The notes under the pieces are model-generated. The model made no database searches. It was given only the letters and a program-made list of their open reading frames with translations, and was not told where the DNA came from. Positions 10,169 to 19,695 of a stretch of DNA of 64,000 nt are shown in pieces. Where the stretch lies: assembly GCA_002787535.1 (NCBI GenBank), contig PCXB01000050.1:72205-136204 (forward strand), written 5' to 3'. Each line of letters begins with the position of its first letter. Within the stretch, counting starts at the first letter, position 1. Position numbers and translations under genes: made by a program. The DNA comes from Deltaproteobacteria bacterium CG11_big_fil_rev_8_21_14_0_20_45_16. Lineage in GTDB: Bacteria > Bdellovibrionota > UBA2394.

Positions 10169-10543
10169 ATGATGAGACGATACAGTAAGTTAATGTGTTT
10201 AAGCGCTTTGCTTGGCTTGGCGAGTTTTTGTTCGCTAGCTCAGGAGGATAAAGTCATCGTGCTTGAAAAGGAAATCCATGAAAAACCGGAAAAGTCTGGA
10301 GTTTTTGTGGAATCGGGTTCCGATATCATTGTTGGTGAACCTCAAGAAAATGTGAAAGCCGCTTATCGAACTTGGCAAACCGCCTGTGACAATTGGAAGC
10401 GGGAATTGAAGGCTCAGAATTCAAGGAATCTCATGATTGCAAGTTGTGGTTCACCGAAACAACGAGTTGAAAAGGTTCAGCTTACGAGTTTAATCATCTT
10501 TGAATCTCAATCGACTTATAAGATTAAAGTGGGATGTGAATAA
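10169..10543 (+). CDS. Small predicted secreted protein of unknown function
   Basis: Signal-peptide-like N-terminus (LMCLSALLGLASFCSLAQ); overlaps the rsmH start region. Confidence 0.6.
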   Translation: MMRRYSKLMCLSALLGLASFCSLAQEDKVIVLEKEIHEKPEKSGVFVESGSDIIVGEPQENVKAAYRTWQTACDNWKRELKAQNSRNLMIASCGSPKQRVEKVQLTSLIIFESQSTYKIKVGCE

Positions 10544-11405
10544 TCATCAGCATCTACCCGTTCTCCAGGATGAAATTCTTCAGTTGTTTTCTTGGAAAGG
10601 CCCGATTTCCTCCTATGCCGATTTAACATTAGGGGGTGGCGGCCACTTGAAGCTCCTTTTAGAGGCCGCGCCCTTGCCTAAAAGAATTATTGCGTTCGAT
10701 CGGGATTTACAGATTCTCGAGCGGACCCGTTCGACGCTTTCAAAGCACTTTGCCATCGAATATTTTCATGAGAATTTTGATCAATTTGCCGAAAAGACTT
10801 CCGGCCAGTTTGACCGGATCTTTCTGGATCTTGGGGTCTCATCGTTTCAGTTGGATGATTCGACGAGGGGATTTAGTTTTCAGCGGGATGGTCCGTTGGA
10901 TATGCGAATGGATCCTTCTCGCGGGCAAAGTGCTTGGGAGTGGCTCGAATCAGTTGAGGAAAAGGAATTGGCCGATGTCTTATATCGTTTTGGCGAAGAA
11001 GGGCGATCACGTGTGCATGCTAGAAAGCTTGTTCATGAGAGGCAGACCAAGGAAATTCGAACGACCAAAGCCTTCGTTGAAGCCCTTGGCTTTCGATTGG
11101 ACTCGAAAGACCATCATGGGAAGCACCCGTTGACGCGTGTTTTCCAGGGAATTCGAATTTTTATCAATGATGAGCTGGGGAGTCTCGAAAGATGCTTAGA
11201 AAGTCTTCCTCAAAAACTTGCGCCTGGAGGGCGACTAGCCATAATTAGCTTTCACAGTTTGGAGGATCGTGCTGTAAAATGGTCGTTAAGGGGGAAGTTG
11301 GCAGCCGTGAACAAGAAAGTAATTCAAGCCAATAAAAAAGAGATGGCCGATAATCCGAGAGCTCGCTCGGCGAAGCTCAGAATTTATGAAAAGAACGAAG
11401 CATGA
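10533..11405 (+). CDS. rsmH: 16S rRNA (cytosine1402-N4)-methyltransferase
   Basis: HLPVLQDEILQLF, LTLGGGGHLKLLLEA, DLGVSSFQLDDSTRGFSF; GTG at 10533 fits the family start (the ORF track opens at 10500). Confidence 0.94.
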   Translation, partial: DVNNHQHLPVLQDEILQLFSWKGPISSYADLTLGGGGHLKLLLEAAPLPKRIIAFDRDLQILERTRSTLSKHFAIEYFHENFDQFAEKTSGQFDRIFLDLGVSSFQLDDSTRGFSFQRDGPLDMRMDPSRGQSAWEWLESVEEKELADVLYRFGEEGRSRVHARKLVHERQTKEIRTTKAFVEALGFRLDSKDHHGKHPLTRVFQGIRIFINDELGSLERCLESLPQKLAPGGRLAIISFHSLEDRAVKWSLRGKLAAVNKKVIQANKKEMADNPRARSAKLRIYEKNEA

Positions 11406-11644
11406 AGAGCTTTTTGCTGGCTACTCTCGTAAGTGTTCTTTTATTTAGCTTATCGATGATTGCCATTCGCTTGCACCTCACGCAACTGGCCTATACTTTT
11501 GATGAATTGAAAGAATATGAACGCTCCCTAAAAGAGGAGCAGTTGCGTATGCGAGCTCAGTTGGCCCAAAAGCTTTCACCTCACCATCTTTACCTAGATG
11601 GCTTTCAAGAGCCTAGATCAGATCAGGTAAGAGTGATTCCATGA
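11402..11644 (+). CDS. ftsL: FtsL-like cell division protein
   Basis: Short protein with one TM plus coiled coil, between rsmH and ftsI; positional call. Confidence 0.65.
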   Translation: MKSFLLATLVSVLLFSLSMIAIRLHLTQLAYTFDELKEYERSLKEEQLRMRAQLAQKLSPHHLYLDGFQEPRSDQVRVIP

Positions 11645-13548
11645 ATCGACCTCGTTTTCGAGCCTTAATTTTGTTCTGGGTTTTATTTTTGGGTTTTGTT
11701 TTGGTGCTGGGTCGTACGGTGCAAATCCAGCTTAAGCCTCATCCTCGACTAGTTGAGATAGCGGCAAATAAATCTAAGTGGAATGAAAGTAGATCCGGCA
11801 AAGTCTTGCTCAAAAGTCGCGGGTCCATTCTTGACCGAAACTTAAACGAAATGGCGCTATCATTGATTTCAAAAAGTTTTTTTGCGAATCCAAAATTAAT
11901 AGATAAGCCCTCATCGGTAGCTTATAAATTGGGTCGGATTTTGGGAGAGCCGACTTCCAAGATTCAGAAGCTTTTGTCGGAAGATCGCTACTTTGTTTGG
12001 TTAAAGCGAGAGGTCGATGAGACGACAGCCCGAAAAATCGAAAATTTGTCCATTCCCGGGATTCATTGGAATAAGGAGAGTCGTCGAATTTATCCTCACG
12101 GGGATTTGGCAAAAAGTGTGATCGGTGTTTCAGGGCGCGATGGATCGGGTTTGGAGGGTGTCGAGAAGGCTTATGATAATTGGCTGATGGTTTCTGACGA
12201 AGCAAGATCCCTTGGAGTCCGGGATGCACTTGGAAGGATGTTGTTGTTTCGAGATTTCGATCGACAGTGGTTCGAGGGCAATGATGTTGTTTTAACCTTG
12301 GATGTGAGACTGCAAAAGGTCATGGAAGAAGAACTCAAATCTGTTGTCAAAGAAAAGAAAGCCTTACAGGCCATAGGCATCATGATGGATCCCACCAATG
12401 GTGAAATACTGGCCATGTCTAGTATCGATGGGGGTCCGAATGGTGGAGAGCCGCGTTCTAGTCTTCGTAATCGAGCGGTTACGGACGTTTATGAGCCTGG
12501 TAGCACCTTCAAAATTATAACGGCGATGGCAGCCTTAGACCGTCTTCATCTATCTCCCAATAGCCAGATTTATGCGGAAAACGGTTTGCTAACAGTAGGT
12601 CCGAACAAGATTCGAGAATATAATCACAAAAAATATGGATGGCTGACATTGAAAGAGATGGTCACGTTTTCATCGAATATTTCTGCAGCCAAACTTGCTT
12701 TAAAAATGGGGCCGGATAATCTCTTTAAATATATTGAAAATTTTGGATTTAAGGACCGAACGGGAATTGACCTGCCGGGAGAGGCTAGATCCTTGGTTCG
12801 ATCACCGAATGAATGGAAACCAATTGATTTAGCCAATATAGCTTTTGGTCAAGGAATTGCGGTGACACCTTTGCAAATGACTCGAGCTGTGGCGAGTGTT
12901 GCCAATGGGGGCTATCTTATTGAACCTCATATTGTGAGTTACGTTCAAAGTTCAGATGAAAAAAAAGAAAGGCTCTATCAATATGAAGCCAAGAGGATCG
13001 AGATATGGCGGCCTGAATTCGTGCGGCAGTTGAGAGATATGATGTTGAGTGTTACTCAAGAGCATGGGACCGGAATGGCCGCAGCGATTTCAGGTTTTGA
13101 GGTGGCGGGTAAGACGGGAACGGCTCAAAAGCTTAAAGAGATCGAATTGGCATCGGGACGAAAAGTTAAGTCGTATTCCGAGAAGGCAGCTATGGCGAGT
13201 TTCATTGGATTTGTCCCCGCTCAAGAACCGCGCTTCGTTCTTTATGTGATGGTGGATGAGGCACAAGGGGTGTCTTCCGGTGGTAGTGTGGCGGCTCCGA
13301 CATTTCGAAAGATCGCAGGTCGGGCCTTAGGGATTTTGGGAGCCAAACCAGGCATCTTGAAGGTTCGTAAGGCACATTCTGTATCTCGCGTGGACGATAG
13401 TAAATTCATTGGCAAAAGCTTCCAGGATGTTTTGAGTGAAATTCGTCAATGGGCACCCGAGGAGCAAAAGAAAGTGGAGCTCTTTGGTTATGGCAAAGCC
13501 ATTCGTGAAGAGGTAGAAGGGGATTCGGTTCGTATTTACTTCGAATAA
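11641..13548 (+). CDS. ftsI: Division transpeptidase (penicillin-binding protein 3 / FtsI)
   Basis: PBP motifs STFK, SSN and KTGTAQ; N-terminal TM; PASTA-like C-terminal tail. Confidence 0.92.
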   Translation: MNRPRFRALILFWVLFLGFVLVLGRTVQIQLKPHPRLVEIAANKSKWNESRSGKVLLKSRGSILDRNLNEMALSLISKSFFANPKLIDKPSSVAYKLGRILGEPTSKIQKLLSEDRYFVWLKREVDETTARKIENLSIPGIHWNKESRRIYPHGDLAKSVIGVSGRDGSGLEGVEKAYDNWLMVSDEARSLGVRDALGRMLLFRDFDRQWFEGNDVVLTLDVRLQKVMEEELKSVVKEKKALQAIGIMMDPTNGEILAMSSIDGGPNGGEPRSSLRNRAVTDVYEPGSTFKIITAMAALDRLHLSPNSQIYAENGLLTVGPNKIREYNHKKYGWLTLKEMVTFSSNISAAKLALKMGPDNLFKYIENFGFKDRTGIDLPGEARSLVRSPNEWKPIDLANIAFGQGIAVTPLQMTRAVASVANGGYLIEPHIVSYVQSSDEKKERLYQYEAKRIEIWRPEFVRQLRDMMLSVTQEHGTGMAAAISGFEVAGKTGTAQKLKEIELASGRKVKSYSEKAAMASFIGFVPAQEPRFVLYVMVDEAQGVSSGGSVAAPTFRKIAGRALGILGAKPGILKVRKAHSVSRVDDSKFIGKSFQDVLSEIRQWAPEEQKKVELFGYGKAIREEVEGDSVRIYFE

Positions 13549-13570
13549 TTATTACGACGAGGCGAGTATC

Positions 13571-15094
13571 ATGACCGGGACTATCAAAAATTGGGCTTCG
13601 GTACTTAAACAAAAGAATCTTTGGCTATCGGGAGAGCTTCCGTCGGATTGCTTAATTAGTACTTTAAGTGCCGACTCACGTGAATTGCTGAATCAAGATA
13701 CGAATAAGTCTGTTCTTTTTTTTGCGCGAAGAGGACGTAACGCCGATGGGCATCGATTTCTTGAGGAACTCAATAAATTGGAATCCATTGCCGGTTTTGT
13801 GTTGGAAGAGATTCCGAAAGGGATTGATTTCAAAAAACCGGTAATCCATGTTCGAGACTCTACGGCAGCCATGGCATGGGCTTGCAAAGAATTCTATGAG
13901 AATCCTAGTCGGCAACTTTTCTGTACGGCCATTACTGGCACTAATGGTAAAACAACTACCTCTTATCTGGTGCAGCGCGCGCTCAATGCCTCAGGTTATC
14001 GAACGGCGGTCAACGGAACCATTCAGACGGAGTTTGAAGGAAAGATTTGGGAAAGCCAGCTGACGACTCCAGATTTTAGTGTTTTGCAGAAAAGAATGCG
14101 GGAACTTTTGCAAACTGGCGCGAGTGCCTTTAGTTTTGAGGCGAGTTCTCATGCGCTTGATCAAGGACGTTTGATGGGAATAGATTTAGACGCCGCGGTT
14201 TTTACGAATCTCTCTCCGGAACATTTGGATTATCATCGAGATATGGAATCTTATTATGCAGCGAAGAAGATTCTTTTTGAAGACTTGTTGTTACACTCCC
14301 CAAAGGCGTTTCGAGTCGCCATTGTTCCCGATGATAACGCCTATGGATCTAAGTTGTTAGATGATCTCAAGGCGTATTCTGGAATTGATGTTCATAGTTG
14401 GGGTTATCGTCCCCTCGATTCATCTTCTCATCTGTGGATCAAGAATTGGAAAACAGGGCTCGATGGCTCTGCGTTTAGCATTGAGTATGCGGGAAAGGCA
14501 TTTGATCTTCGATCTAAGCTTATTGGGCGATACAATATCGATAATCTCGCCGGTGTATTAAGTTTGGCCTTGGCTTTTAAATTAGATTTTTCGAAAGTTT
14601 GCCAAAGTTTGGAGAGTTTTGATGGCGTCAGGGGGCGACTCGAGCCCGTCGCGACAAGTTCAGGTTTCCATATTTTCGTGGATTACGCCCATACGCCGGA
14701 CGCCTTGGAAAATGTTTTATTGACATTGAGACCTTTAACTAAAGGGCGTCTAAAGGTGGTTTTTGGCTGCGGAGGGGATCGTGATCGAGAGAAGCGTCCC
14801 AAAATGGGCCAAGTGGCCGAACTCTACGCGGACGAAATTTTTGTGACGTCGGACAATCCACGGACAGAAGACCCAGATAAGATTATCGAAGAGATTTATG
14901 GAGGACTTCAGCGAGTCAAGACCTGCGTTGTAGAAAGTGATCGGCATAAGGCTATTGGATTGAGTTTGAGCGAGCTACAATCCGAAGATGTTGTTCTGAT
15001 TGCAGGCAAGGGTCATGAGAATTATCAGATTCTTGGTGAAAAAAGGCTGGAGTTTGACGATAGGAAAGTGGTGCAATCCTACTTAGGGAGTTAG
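13571..15094 (+). CDS. murE: UDP-MurNAc-tripeptide synthetase, meso-DAP type
   Basis: GTNGKTTTSYL; DNPRTEDP, the DNPR motif associated with meso-diaminopimelate specificity. Confidence 0.95.
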   Translation: MTGTIKNWASVLKQKNLWLSGELPSDCLISTLSADSRELLNQDTNKSVLFFARRGRNADGHRFLEELNKLESIAGFVLEEIPKGIDFKKPVIHVRDSTAAMAWACKEFYENPSRQLFCTAITGTNGKTTTSYLVQRALNASGYRTAVNGTIQTEFEGKIWESQLTTPDFSVLQKRMRELLQTGASAFSFEASSHALDQGRLMGIDLDAAVFTNLSPEHLDYHRDMESYYAAKKILFEDLLLHSPKAFRVAIVPDDNAYGSKLLDDLKAYSGIDVHSWGYRPLDSSSHLWIKNWKTGLDGSAFSIEYAGKAFDLRSKLIGRYNIDNLAGVLSLALAFKLDFSKVCQSLESFDGVRGRLEPVATSSGFHIFVDYAHTPDALENVLLTLRPLTKGRLKVVFGCGGDRDREKRPKMGQVAELYADEIFVTSDNPRTEDPDKIIEEIYGGLQRVKTCVVESDRHKAIGLSLSELQSEDVVLIAGKGHENYQILGEKRLEFDDRKVVQSYLGS

Positions 15095-15099
15095 CACTT

Positions 15100-16176
15100 T
15101 TGATTCTATATTTTCTTCAAAATTATTTCCCTGAACATCTTTTTACTAACCTATTTCGATATATAAGTTTTCGCGCCTTTGCGGCCGCTTTGTTTTCGTT
15201 TTTGTTTGTTACTTATTTTATGCCTAAATTTATCAGGTATTTTCGTCGCGAGGCGCTGGGGCAAGTGGTTCGAGATGATGGGCCACAATCTCATTTTCAA
15301 AAGAAGGGTACTCCGACGATGGGCGGGCTTATAATATTATGGGCCGGAACTTTGGTTGGAGTTATCTTCTGTCGGGTGGATCAAGCTCAGATCTGGATAT
15401 TGCTTTTTAGCTTTGTCGCTTCGGGTGCTGTTGGCTTTTGGGATGACTACTTAAAAATGGCTAAGAAAAACTCAAAGGGTGTGAGTTTTCGAATCAAGAT
15501 GCTCAGTTTAGCTGCCATAAGTTTAATTGTTATTTACTGGGCTACTTCTTCAGGAATTATTCGACCGCTAGTTCAATTGCCATTCTTCAAGAACTTTCAG
15601 TTGGATGTTGGAATGTGGTTTTATCTTTGGGGATTTCTGGTGATTGTGGGAAGTTCCAATGCGGTAAATCTTACGGATGGTTTGGATGGTCTGGCCATTG
15701 TACCTGTGATGACAACGGCCTTTGTGCTGATGGTGATTAGTTATGTTGCGGGTCACGCTTTATTCTCAAGTTATCTTAGTATTTCGAGTTTGCAGGGTTC
15801 TGGTGAAATGGCCGTGTTTTTGGCTGGCATTATAGGTTCAGGCTTGGGGTTTCTATGGTTTAATTCTCATCCGGCACAGGTGTTTATGGGGGATGTCGGC
15901 TCACTTTCTTTGGGAGCTGTTTTGGGAACTTCCGCCTTACTCATTCACCAAGAAATTGTCCTCTTTATCAGCGGGTTTCTTTTTGTTATGGAAGCCCTCT
16001 CTGTCATAATCCAGGTTTTTGTTTTTAAGTCGTCGAAGAAAAGAGTCTTTCGAATGGCTCCCTTGCACCATCATTTCGAGTTGGCGGGTTGGCCGGAGCC
16101 CAAAGTCATTGTTCGTTTTTGGATTCTTTCGATCATCTTTGCCGTTATCGCTTTAACGACGCTTAAGCTTCGCTAA
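15100..16176 (+). CDS. mraY: Phospho-N-acetylmuramoyl-pentapeptide-transferase
   Basis: DDGPQSHFQKKGTPTMGG, LTDGLDGLA, HHHFELAGWPEPKVIVRFW; TTG start. Confidence 0.96.
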   Translation: MILYFLQNYFPEHLFTNLFRYISFRAFAAALFSFLFVTYFMPKFIRYFRREALGQVVRDDGPQSHFQKKGTPTMGGLIILWAGTLVGVIFCRVDQAQIWILLFSFVASGAVGFWDDYLKMAKKNSKGVSFRIKMLSLAAISLIVIYWATSSGIIRPLVQLPFFKNFQLDVGMWFYLWGFLVIVGSSNAVNLTDGLDGLAIVPVMTTAFVLMVISYVAGHALFSSYLSISSLQGSGEMAVFLAGIIGSGLGFLWFNSHPAQVFMGDVGSLSLGAVLGTSALLIHQEIVLFISGFLFVMEALSVIIQVFVFKSSKKRVFRMAPLHHHFELAGWPEPKVIVRFWILSIIFAVIALTTLKLR

Positions 16177-16220
16177 CTCAGATTGACAAAAGCTTGTCTC
16201 GTACCGAATGATCGAAGACC

Positions 16221-17456
16221 ATGGTATTCGGTCATGAAAAAGATCGTTGGATTTTCTTAGGCCTGGGAAAGACGACGCGGGTCAGTGCTCGTTATTTCAA
16301 TGGTGAGCTTTTGTGTTTGTTTGAGACAGCAAAGGGTGTTGACGAGTTTCGTTTTGATCGTGAAGCGAACGAATGGGTCTTAAGCCTGCAATTTTCGGAA
16401 GAAACCTTCGATAGCCTCGAATGGCAAGGCTATAAGCCATCATCTTTCATCCTTTCACCCGGAATAGATCCGCGAAGGGCATTCTATGCTCAGATACAGA
16501 GCTTCGAAGTTCGTGAGATGGATCTGTTTCGACAATTTTTTAGGGGTCGTTGTATTCTTGTCACCGGTACAAATGGCAAATCTAGCTTGGCCGCGCGCGC
16601 GGCTTTTTTGTTGGAAAAACATTTGGGAGAGGGCCCGGTTTTCTTGGGGGGAAACTTCGGGCGACCGATGTTGGATATTTGCGGCAATCATTTTGCTGCG
16701 GCTGTTTTGGAAATTTCTAGTTTTCAGGCGGAGCGACTAAAGTCAGCACAGTTTGATCTTGGCGTTCTGCTCAATCTAAGCCCCGATCATTTGGATCGTT
16801 ACGCCACGGCTCAACAATATTATGAAGCTAAATTGAGACTTTTAGATCGCTGTGCGTTGGTGGCTATTCCTTCTGATCTGCCGGTATCTTATTTCCGCGC
16901 TTCCGAGAGTTTAATTAAGTTTGAGTCGGAATCGTCGCAGCGAGTAATTTTGCGAAGCCTCTTTGAAAAATTGTCTAAAATCTGGAATTTTAAGTTGCAG
17001 GAAGATCTGTTTGATCAATTGCCAAATCTTCCTCATCGCTTAGAAAGGAAACAGCTTGAAAATGGAGCGTGGATTATAAACGATTCAAAAGCGACTAATG
17101 TAGAATCAACTCTTTATGCCCTCAAGCAGATTCAACCGGAGTTTTCTAGAATTCTTTTGATACTGGGAGGGAAGTCGAAGGGGGGTGATTTTTCCAGAAT
17201 TGCGTCGATGTTGCGGCCGAGTGACGAAGCTCATTTGTATGGTCAAGCGAGGGAAGAGATTGGCGCGTCGTTTGAGAGGGCGGGCAAAGAGTGCCTGAAA
17301 TACAAAAGCTTGTCTGAGCTTCTCAAGTTTTTTCAATCAAAGCTGAAGGCGGAGGATTGTTTGTTGCTCGCACCGGCCTGCGCGAGCTTTGATGAGTTTC
17401 GAAACTACGAAGAGCGAGGACGCTTCTTTTTTGAGAGCTTTCCAAAAGCTTCTTGA
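16221..17456 (+). CDS. murD: UDP-N-acetylmuramoylalanine--D-glutamate ligase
   Basis: Mur ligase P-loop TGTNGKSS, NLSPDHLDRY, NDSKATN; position in dcw cluster. Confidence 0.9.
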   Translation: MVFGHEKDRWIFLGLGKTTRVSARYFNGELLCLFETAKGVDEFRFDREANEWVLSLQFSEETFDSLEWQGYKPSSFILSPGIDPRRAFYAQIQSFEVREMDLFRQFFRGRCILVTGTNGKSSLAARAAFLLEKHLGEGPVFLGGNFGRPMLDICGNHFAAAVLEISSFQAERLKSAQFDLGVLLNLSPDHLDRYATAQQYYEAKLRLLDRCALVAIPSDLPVSYFRASESLIKFESESSQRVILRSLFEKLSKIWNFKLQEDLFDQLPNLPHRLERKQLENGAWIINDSKATNVESTLYALKQIQPEFSRILLILGGKSKGGDFSRIASMLRPSDEAHLYGQAREEIGASFERAGKECLKYKSLSELLKFFQSKLKAEDCLLLAPACASFDEFRNYEERGRFFFESFPKAS

Positions 17457-17489
17457 ACTGGCCCTTCGGCCCTGTAGAATAGTATTATT

Positions 17490-18644
17490 GTGGCCTGGGG
17501 TGAGCGAAAGTCAAAATCTGTACAGACACGGGGAAGCTTGCCTCGTCCAGCCGGCCTTTCAAATTTGCCATTATTTTTTCTGGCCGTATTGCTAAGTGGA
17601 CTTGGGTTGCTAGTGATATATAGCGCTTCGGCTATTTTAGGCAGTCAAAAATTCGGGGATGGACTTTATTACGTCAAGAAGCAAGCAGTGTTTTTGGGGG
17701 CCGGTTGGCTTTTATATTTTGTGGTCGCACAGATCTCCGTAATTCGGCTTTGTAAATTGAGATTGAGTTTTATTATTGTATCCCTTCTTTTGTTGCTTAG
17801 TGTTTTTATTCCTGGATGGGGTGTGTCGGCGGGGGGAGCGACACGTTGGATCAGCCTTGGATTTGTACAATTTCAGCCAGCTGAATTTGTCCGCCTTATG
17901 ATTATTTTTTACTTGGCTGGAACATTGGCCTTTAGACGAGATCGATTGAATTCATTTAATAAAGGGTTCTTGCCCCTTTTGGTCGTGACTTCGATATTAA
18001 TGTTCATTTTAATTTTACAGCCAGATTTCGGAAGTGCCATGGGAATTTTTATGATTAGTTTAGCTCTTTGGTTTGTTGGGGGAGTGCCCGTGGCATTTTT
18101 GGCGGGGCTTTTAGTTTTGTCCATGCCGGCAATTGTTTTTCTGATTTATCAGGCTTCTTATCGAGCCTTGAGGCTCGCTAGTTTTCTGGACCCATGGAAG
18201 GACCCTCAGGGAAGCGGTTTTCAGGTCATTCAATCATTTACCGCTTTTTATCAAGGTGGCTGGGCTGGTGTGGGCCTCGGGAATGGGCAGCAGAAACTCT
18301 TTTACCTTCCCGAAGCCCATACGGATTTTATTTTTTCCGTGATCGGGGAAGAGCTTGGGATTGTCGGAGCTGTTTTGGTGGTTGGTTTATTTGTGAGTCT
18401 GCTGATTATGGGCTCTCGAATTGCGCGAGCTCAGGCGAGCTTGCCAGGCTATCTATTGGCCACAGGGCTTACCGTCTTTTTCGTTCTTCCGGCTTTACTC
18501 AATATGATGGTGACCTTGGGCTTACTGCCAACTAAGGGCTTGCCCTTGCCATTTTTTAGTTACGGTGGCTCTTCTTTGGTCGCCGCATTAATTGCCCTTG
18601 GATCTCTTCAAAGTCTTCACCGTCGACGGGATGAGGCGTGGTAA
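17490..18644 (+). CDS. ftsW: SEDS peptidoglycan glycosyltransferase FtsW
   Basis: Polytopic SEDS protein; GLPLPFFSYGGSS; GTG start. Confidence 0.94.
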   Translation: MAWGERKSKSVQTRGSLPRPAGLSNLPLFFLAVLLSGLGLLVIYSASAILGSQKFGDGLYYVKKQAVFLGAGWLLYFVVAQISVIRLCKLRLSFIIVSLLLLLSVFIPGWGVSAGGATRWISLGFVQFQPAEFVRLMIIFYLAGTLAFRRDRLNSFNKGFLPLLVVTSILMFILILQPDFGSAMGIFMISLALWFVGGVPVAFLAGLLVLSMPAIVFLIYQASYRALRLASFLDPWKDPQGSGFQVIQSFTAFYQGGWAGVGLGNGQQKLFYLPEAHTDFIFSVIGEELGIVGAVLVVGLFVSLLIMGSRIARAQASLPGYLLATGLTVFFVLPALLNMMVTLGLLPTKGLPLPFFSYGGSSLVAALIALGSLQSLHRRRDEAW

Positions 18645-19681
18645 AGGCTTTACAAGCCAACAAAATTGTCATTGCAGGTGGAGGAACTGGCGGACATTTC
18701 TTTTGTGGCTTAGCCGTAGCTGAACATTTTCTGGAGGCCTATCCTGATGCTCAGGTTGTTTTAGTAGGTGTTCAAAGAGGAATCGAAGGTCGCTATAGGT
18801 TGCAAGATCGTCGGATGCGGTTGGTTTTCATCCCGGCCAAGGGTTTTATGAACCAGTCATTTTTTCAAAAGATCGAAGCCATAGTATTGTTGCTACGAGG
18901 CTGTTTAAGTTCATTAAGGATTTTAATTCGTGAAAGGCCCCGTGCTGTGATCGGCGTTGGAGGTTATGCCAGTGCGCCATGTATTTTGGCGGCCTATTTT
19001 TTAAAATTGTTCTTAGGATTTAAATTGAGTGTTGTAGATCAGAATTCGGTTCCAGGATTAGTGAATCGGTTTTTTTCAAAACTTGGGGTGCGCGCCTTTT
19101 GTCCCTTTCCCTTCAGAGGATTTCAATTAATCAAAATGCCGATTCGTAAAAATATCGAGGAGCATGCAAAACAGGCAGCAAAGTTTTCATGGCCACCCAA
19201 ATGTATTTTTGTACAAGGGGGTTCGCAGGGAGCTGCTGGTTTAAATAAAGCTTGGATTCGAATCTTACCTCAACTTAAGGCTGCTTTGCCTGAGGCTCGG
19301 TATATCCATCAGACAGGAGCTAGTAGCTTAGATAATGTACAAACGGCCTATCAGGAGCTCGGAATGGATGCGGAATGCTTTGGGTTTACGGATGAAATTG
19401 CAAGGTACCTTTCGCAGGCCGACCTCGTGGTATCTCGATCGGGCGCCTTGAGTAGTTTTGAACTTATTGAGTTTCAGAGGCCGACGGTATTTGTGCCCTT
19501 TCCCCGTGCAAGTGAAGATCATCAATTTAAGAACGCCATAGCTCTGCAGGAATCGTCTTGGGTGGTGGCCGAAGCTGAATTTTGTTGGGAGCGAATGCGA
19601 GGGATTTTAAGTCAATCAGTTCCTTCTTTGCCGCGGCCAAGGAATCCCGCTCAATTAACCTGGCGAGCTCTTTTGAGTTAA
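18638..19681 (+). CDS. murG: UDP-GlcNAc:lipid I GlcNAc transferase
   Basis: IAGGGTGGHFFCGLAVAE, GVGGYASAPCILAA, GGSQGAAGLN; GTG start. Confidence 0.94.
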   Translation: MVKALQANKIVIAGGGTGGHFFCGLAVAEHFLEAYPDAQVVLVGVQRGIEGRYRLQDRRMRLVFIPAKGFMNQSFFQKIEAIVLLLRGCLSSLRILIRERPRAVIGVGGYASAPCILAAYFLKLFLGFKLSVVDQNSVPGLVNRFFSKLGVRAFCPFPFRGFQLIKMPIRKNIEEHAKQAAKFSWPPKCIFVQGGSQGAAGLNKAWIRILPQLKAALPEARYIHQTGASSLDNVQTAYQELGMDAECFGFTDEIARYLSQADLVVSRSGALSSFELIEFQRPTVFVPFPRASEDHQFKNAIALQESSWVVAEAEFCWERMRGILSQSVPSLPRPRNPAQLTWRALLS

Positions 19682-19695
19682 TGTAAGAAAAAATA

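Noticed and set aside
10690-11133. 147-aa ORF in another frame of rsmH
   Set aside because: rsmH motifs are clear in the other frame; this is a shadow ORF.
16184-16212. TTGACA-based promoter upstream of murD
   Set aside because: A -35-like TTGACA is present, but the -10 at standard spacing (GAATGA) is poor.
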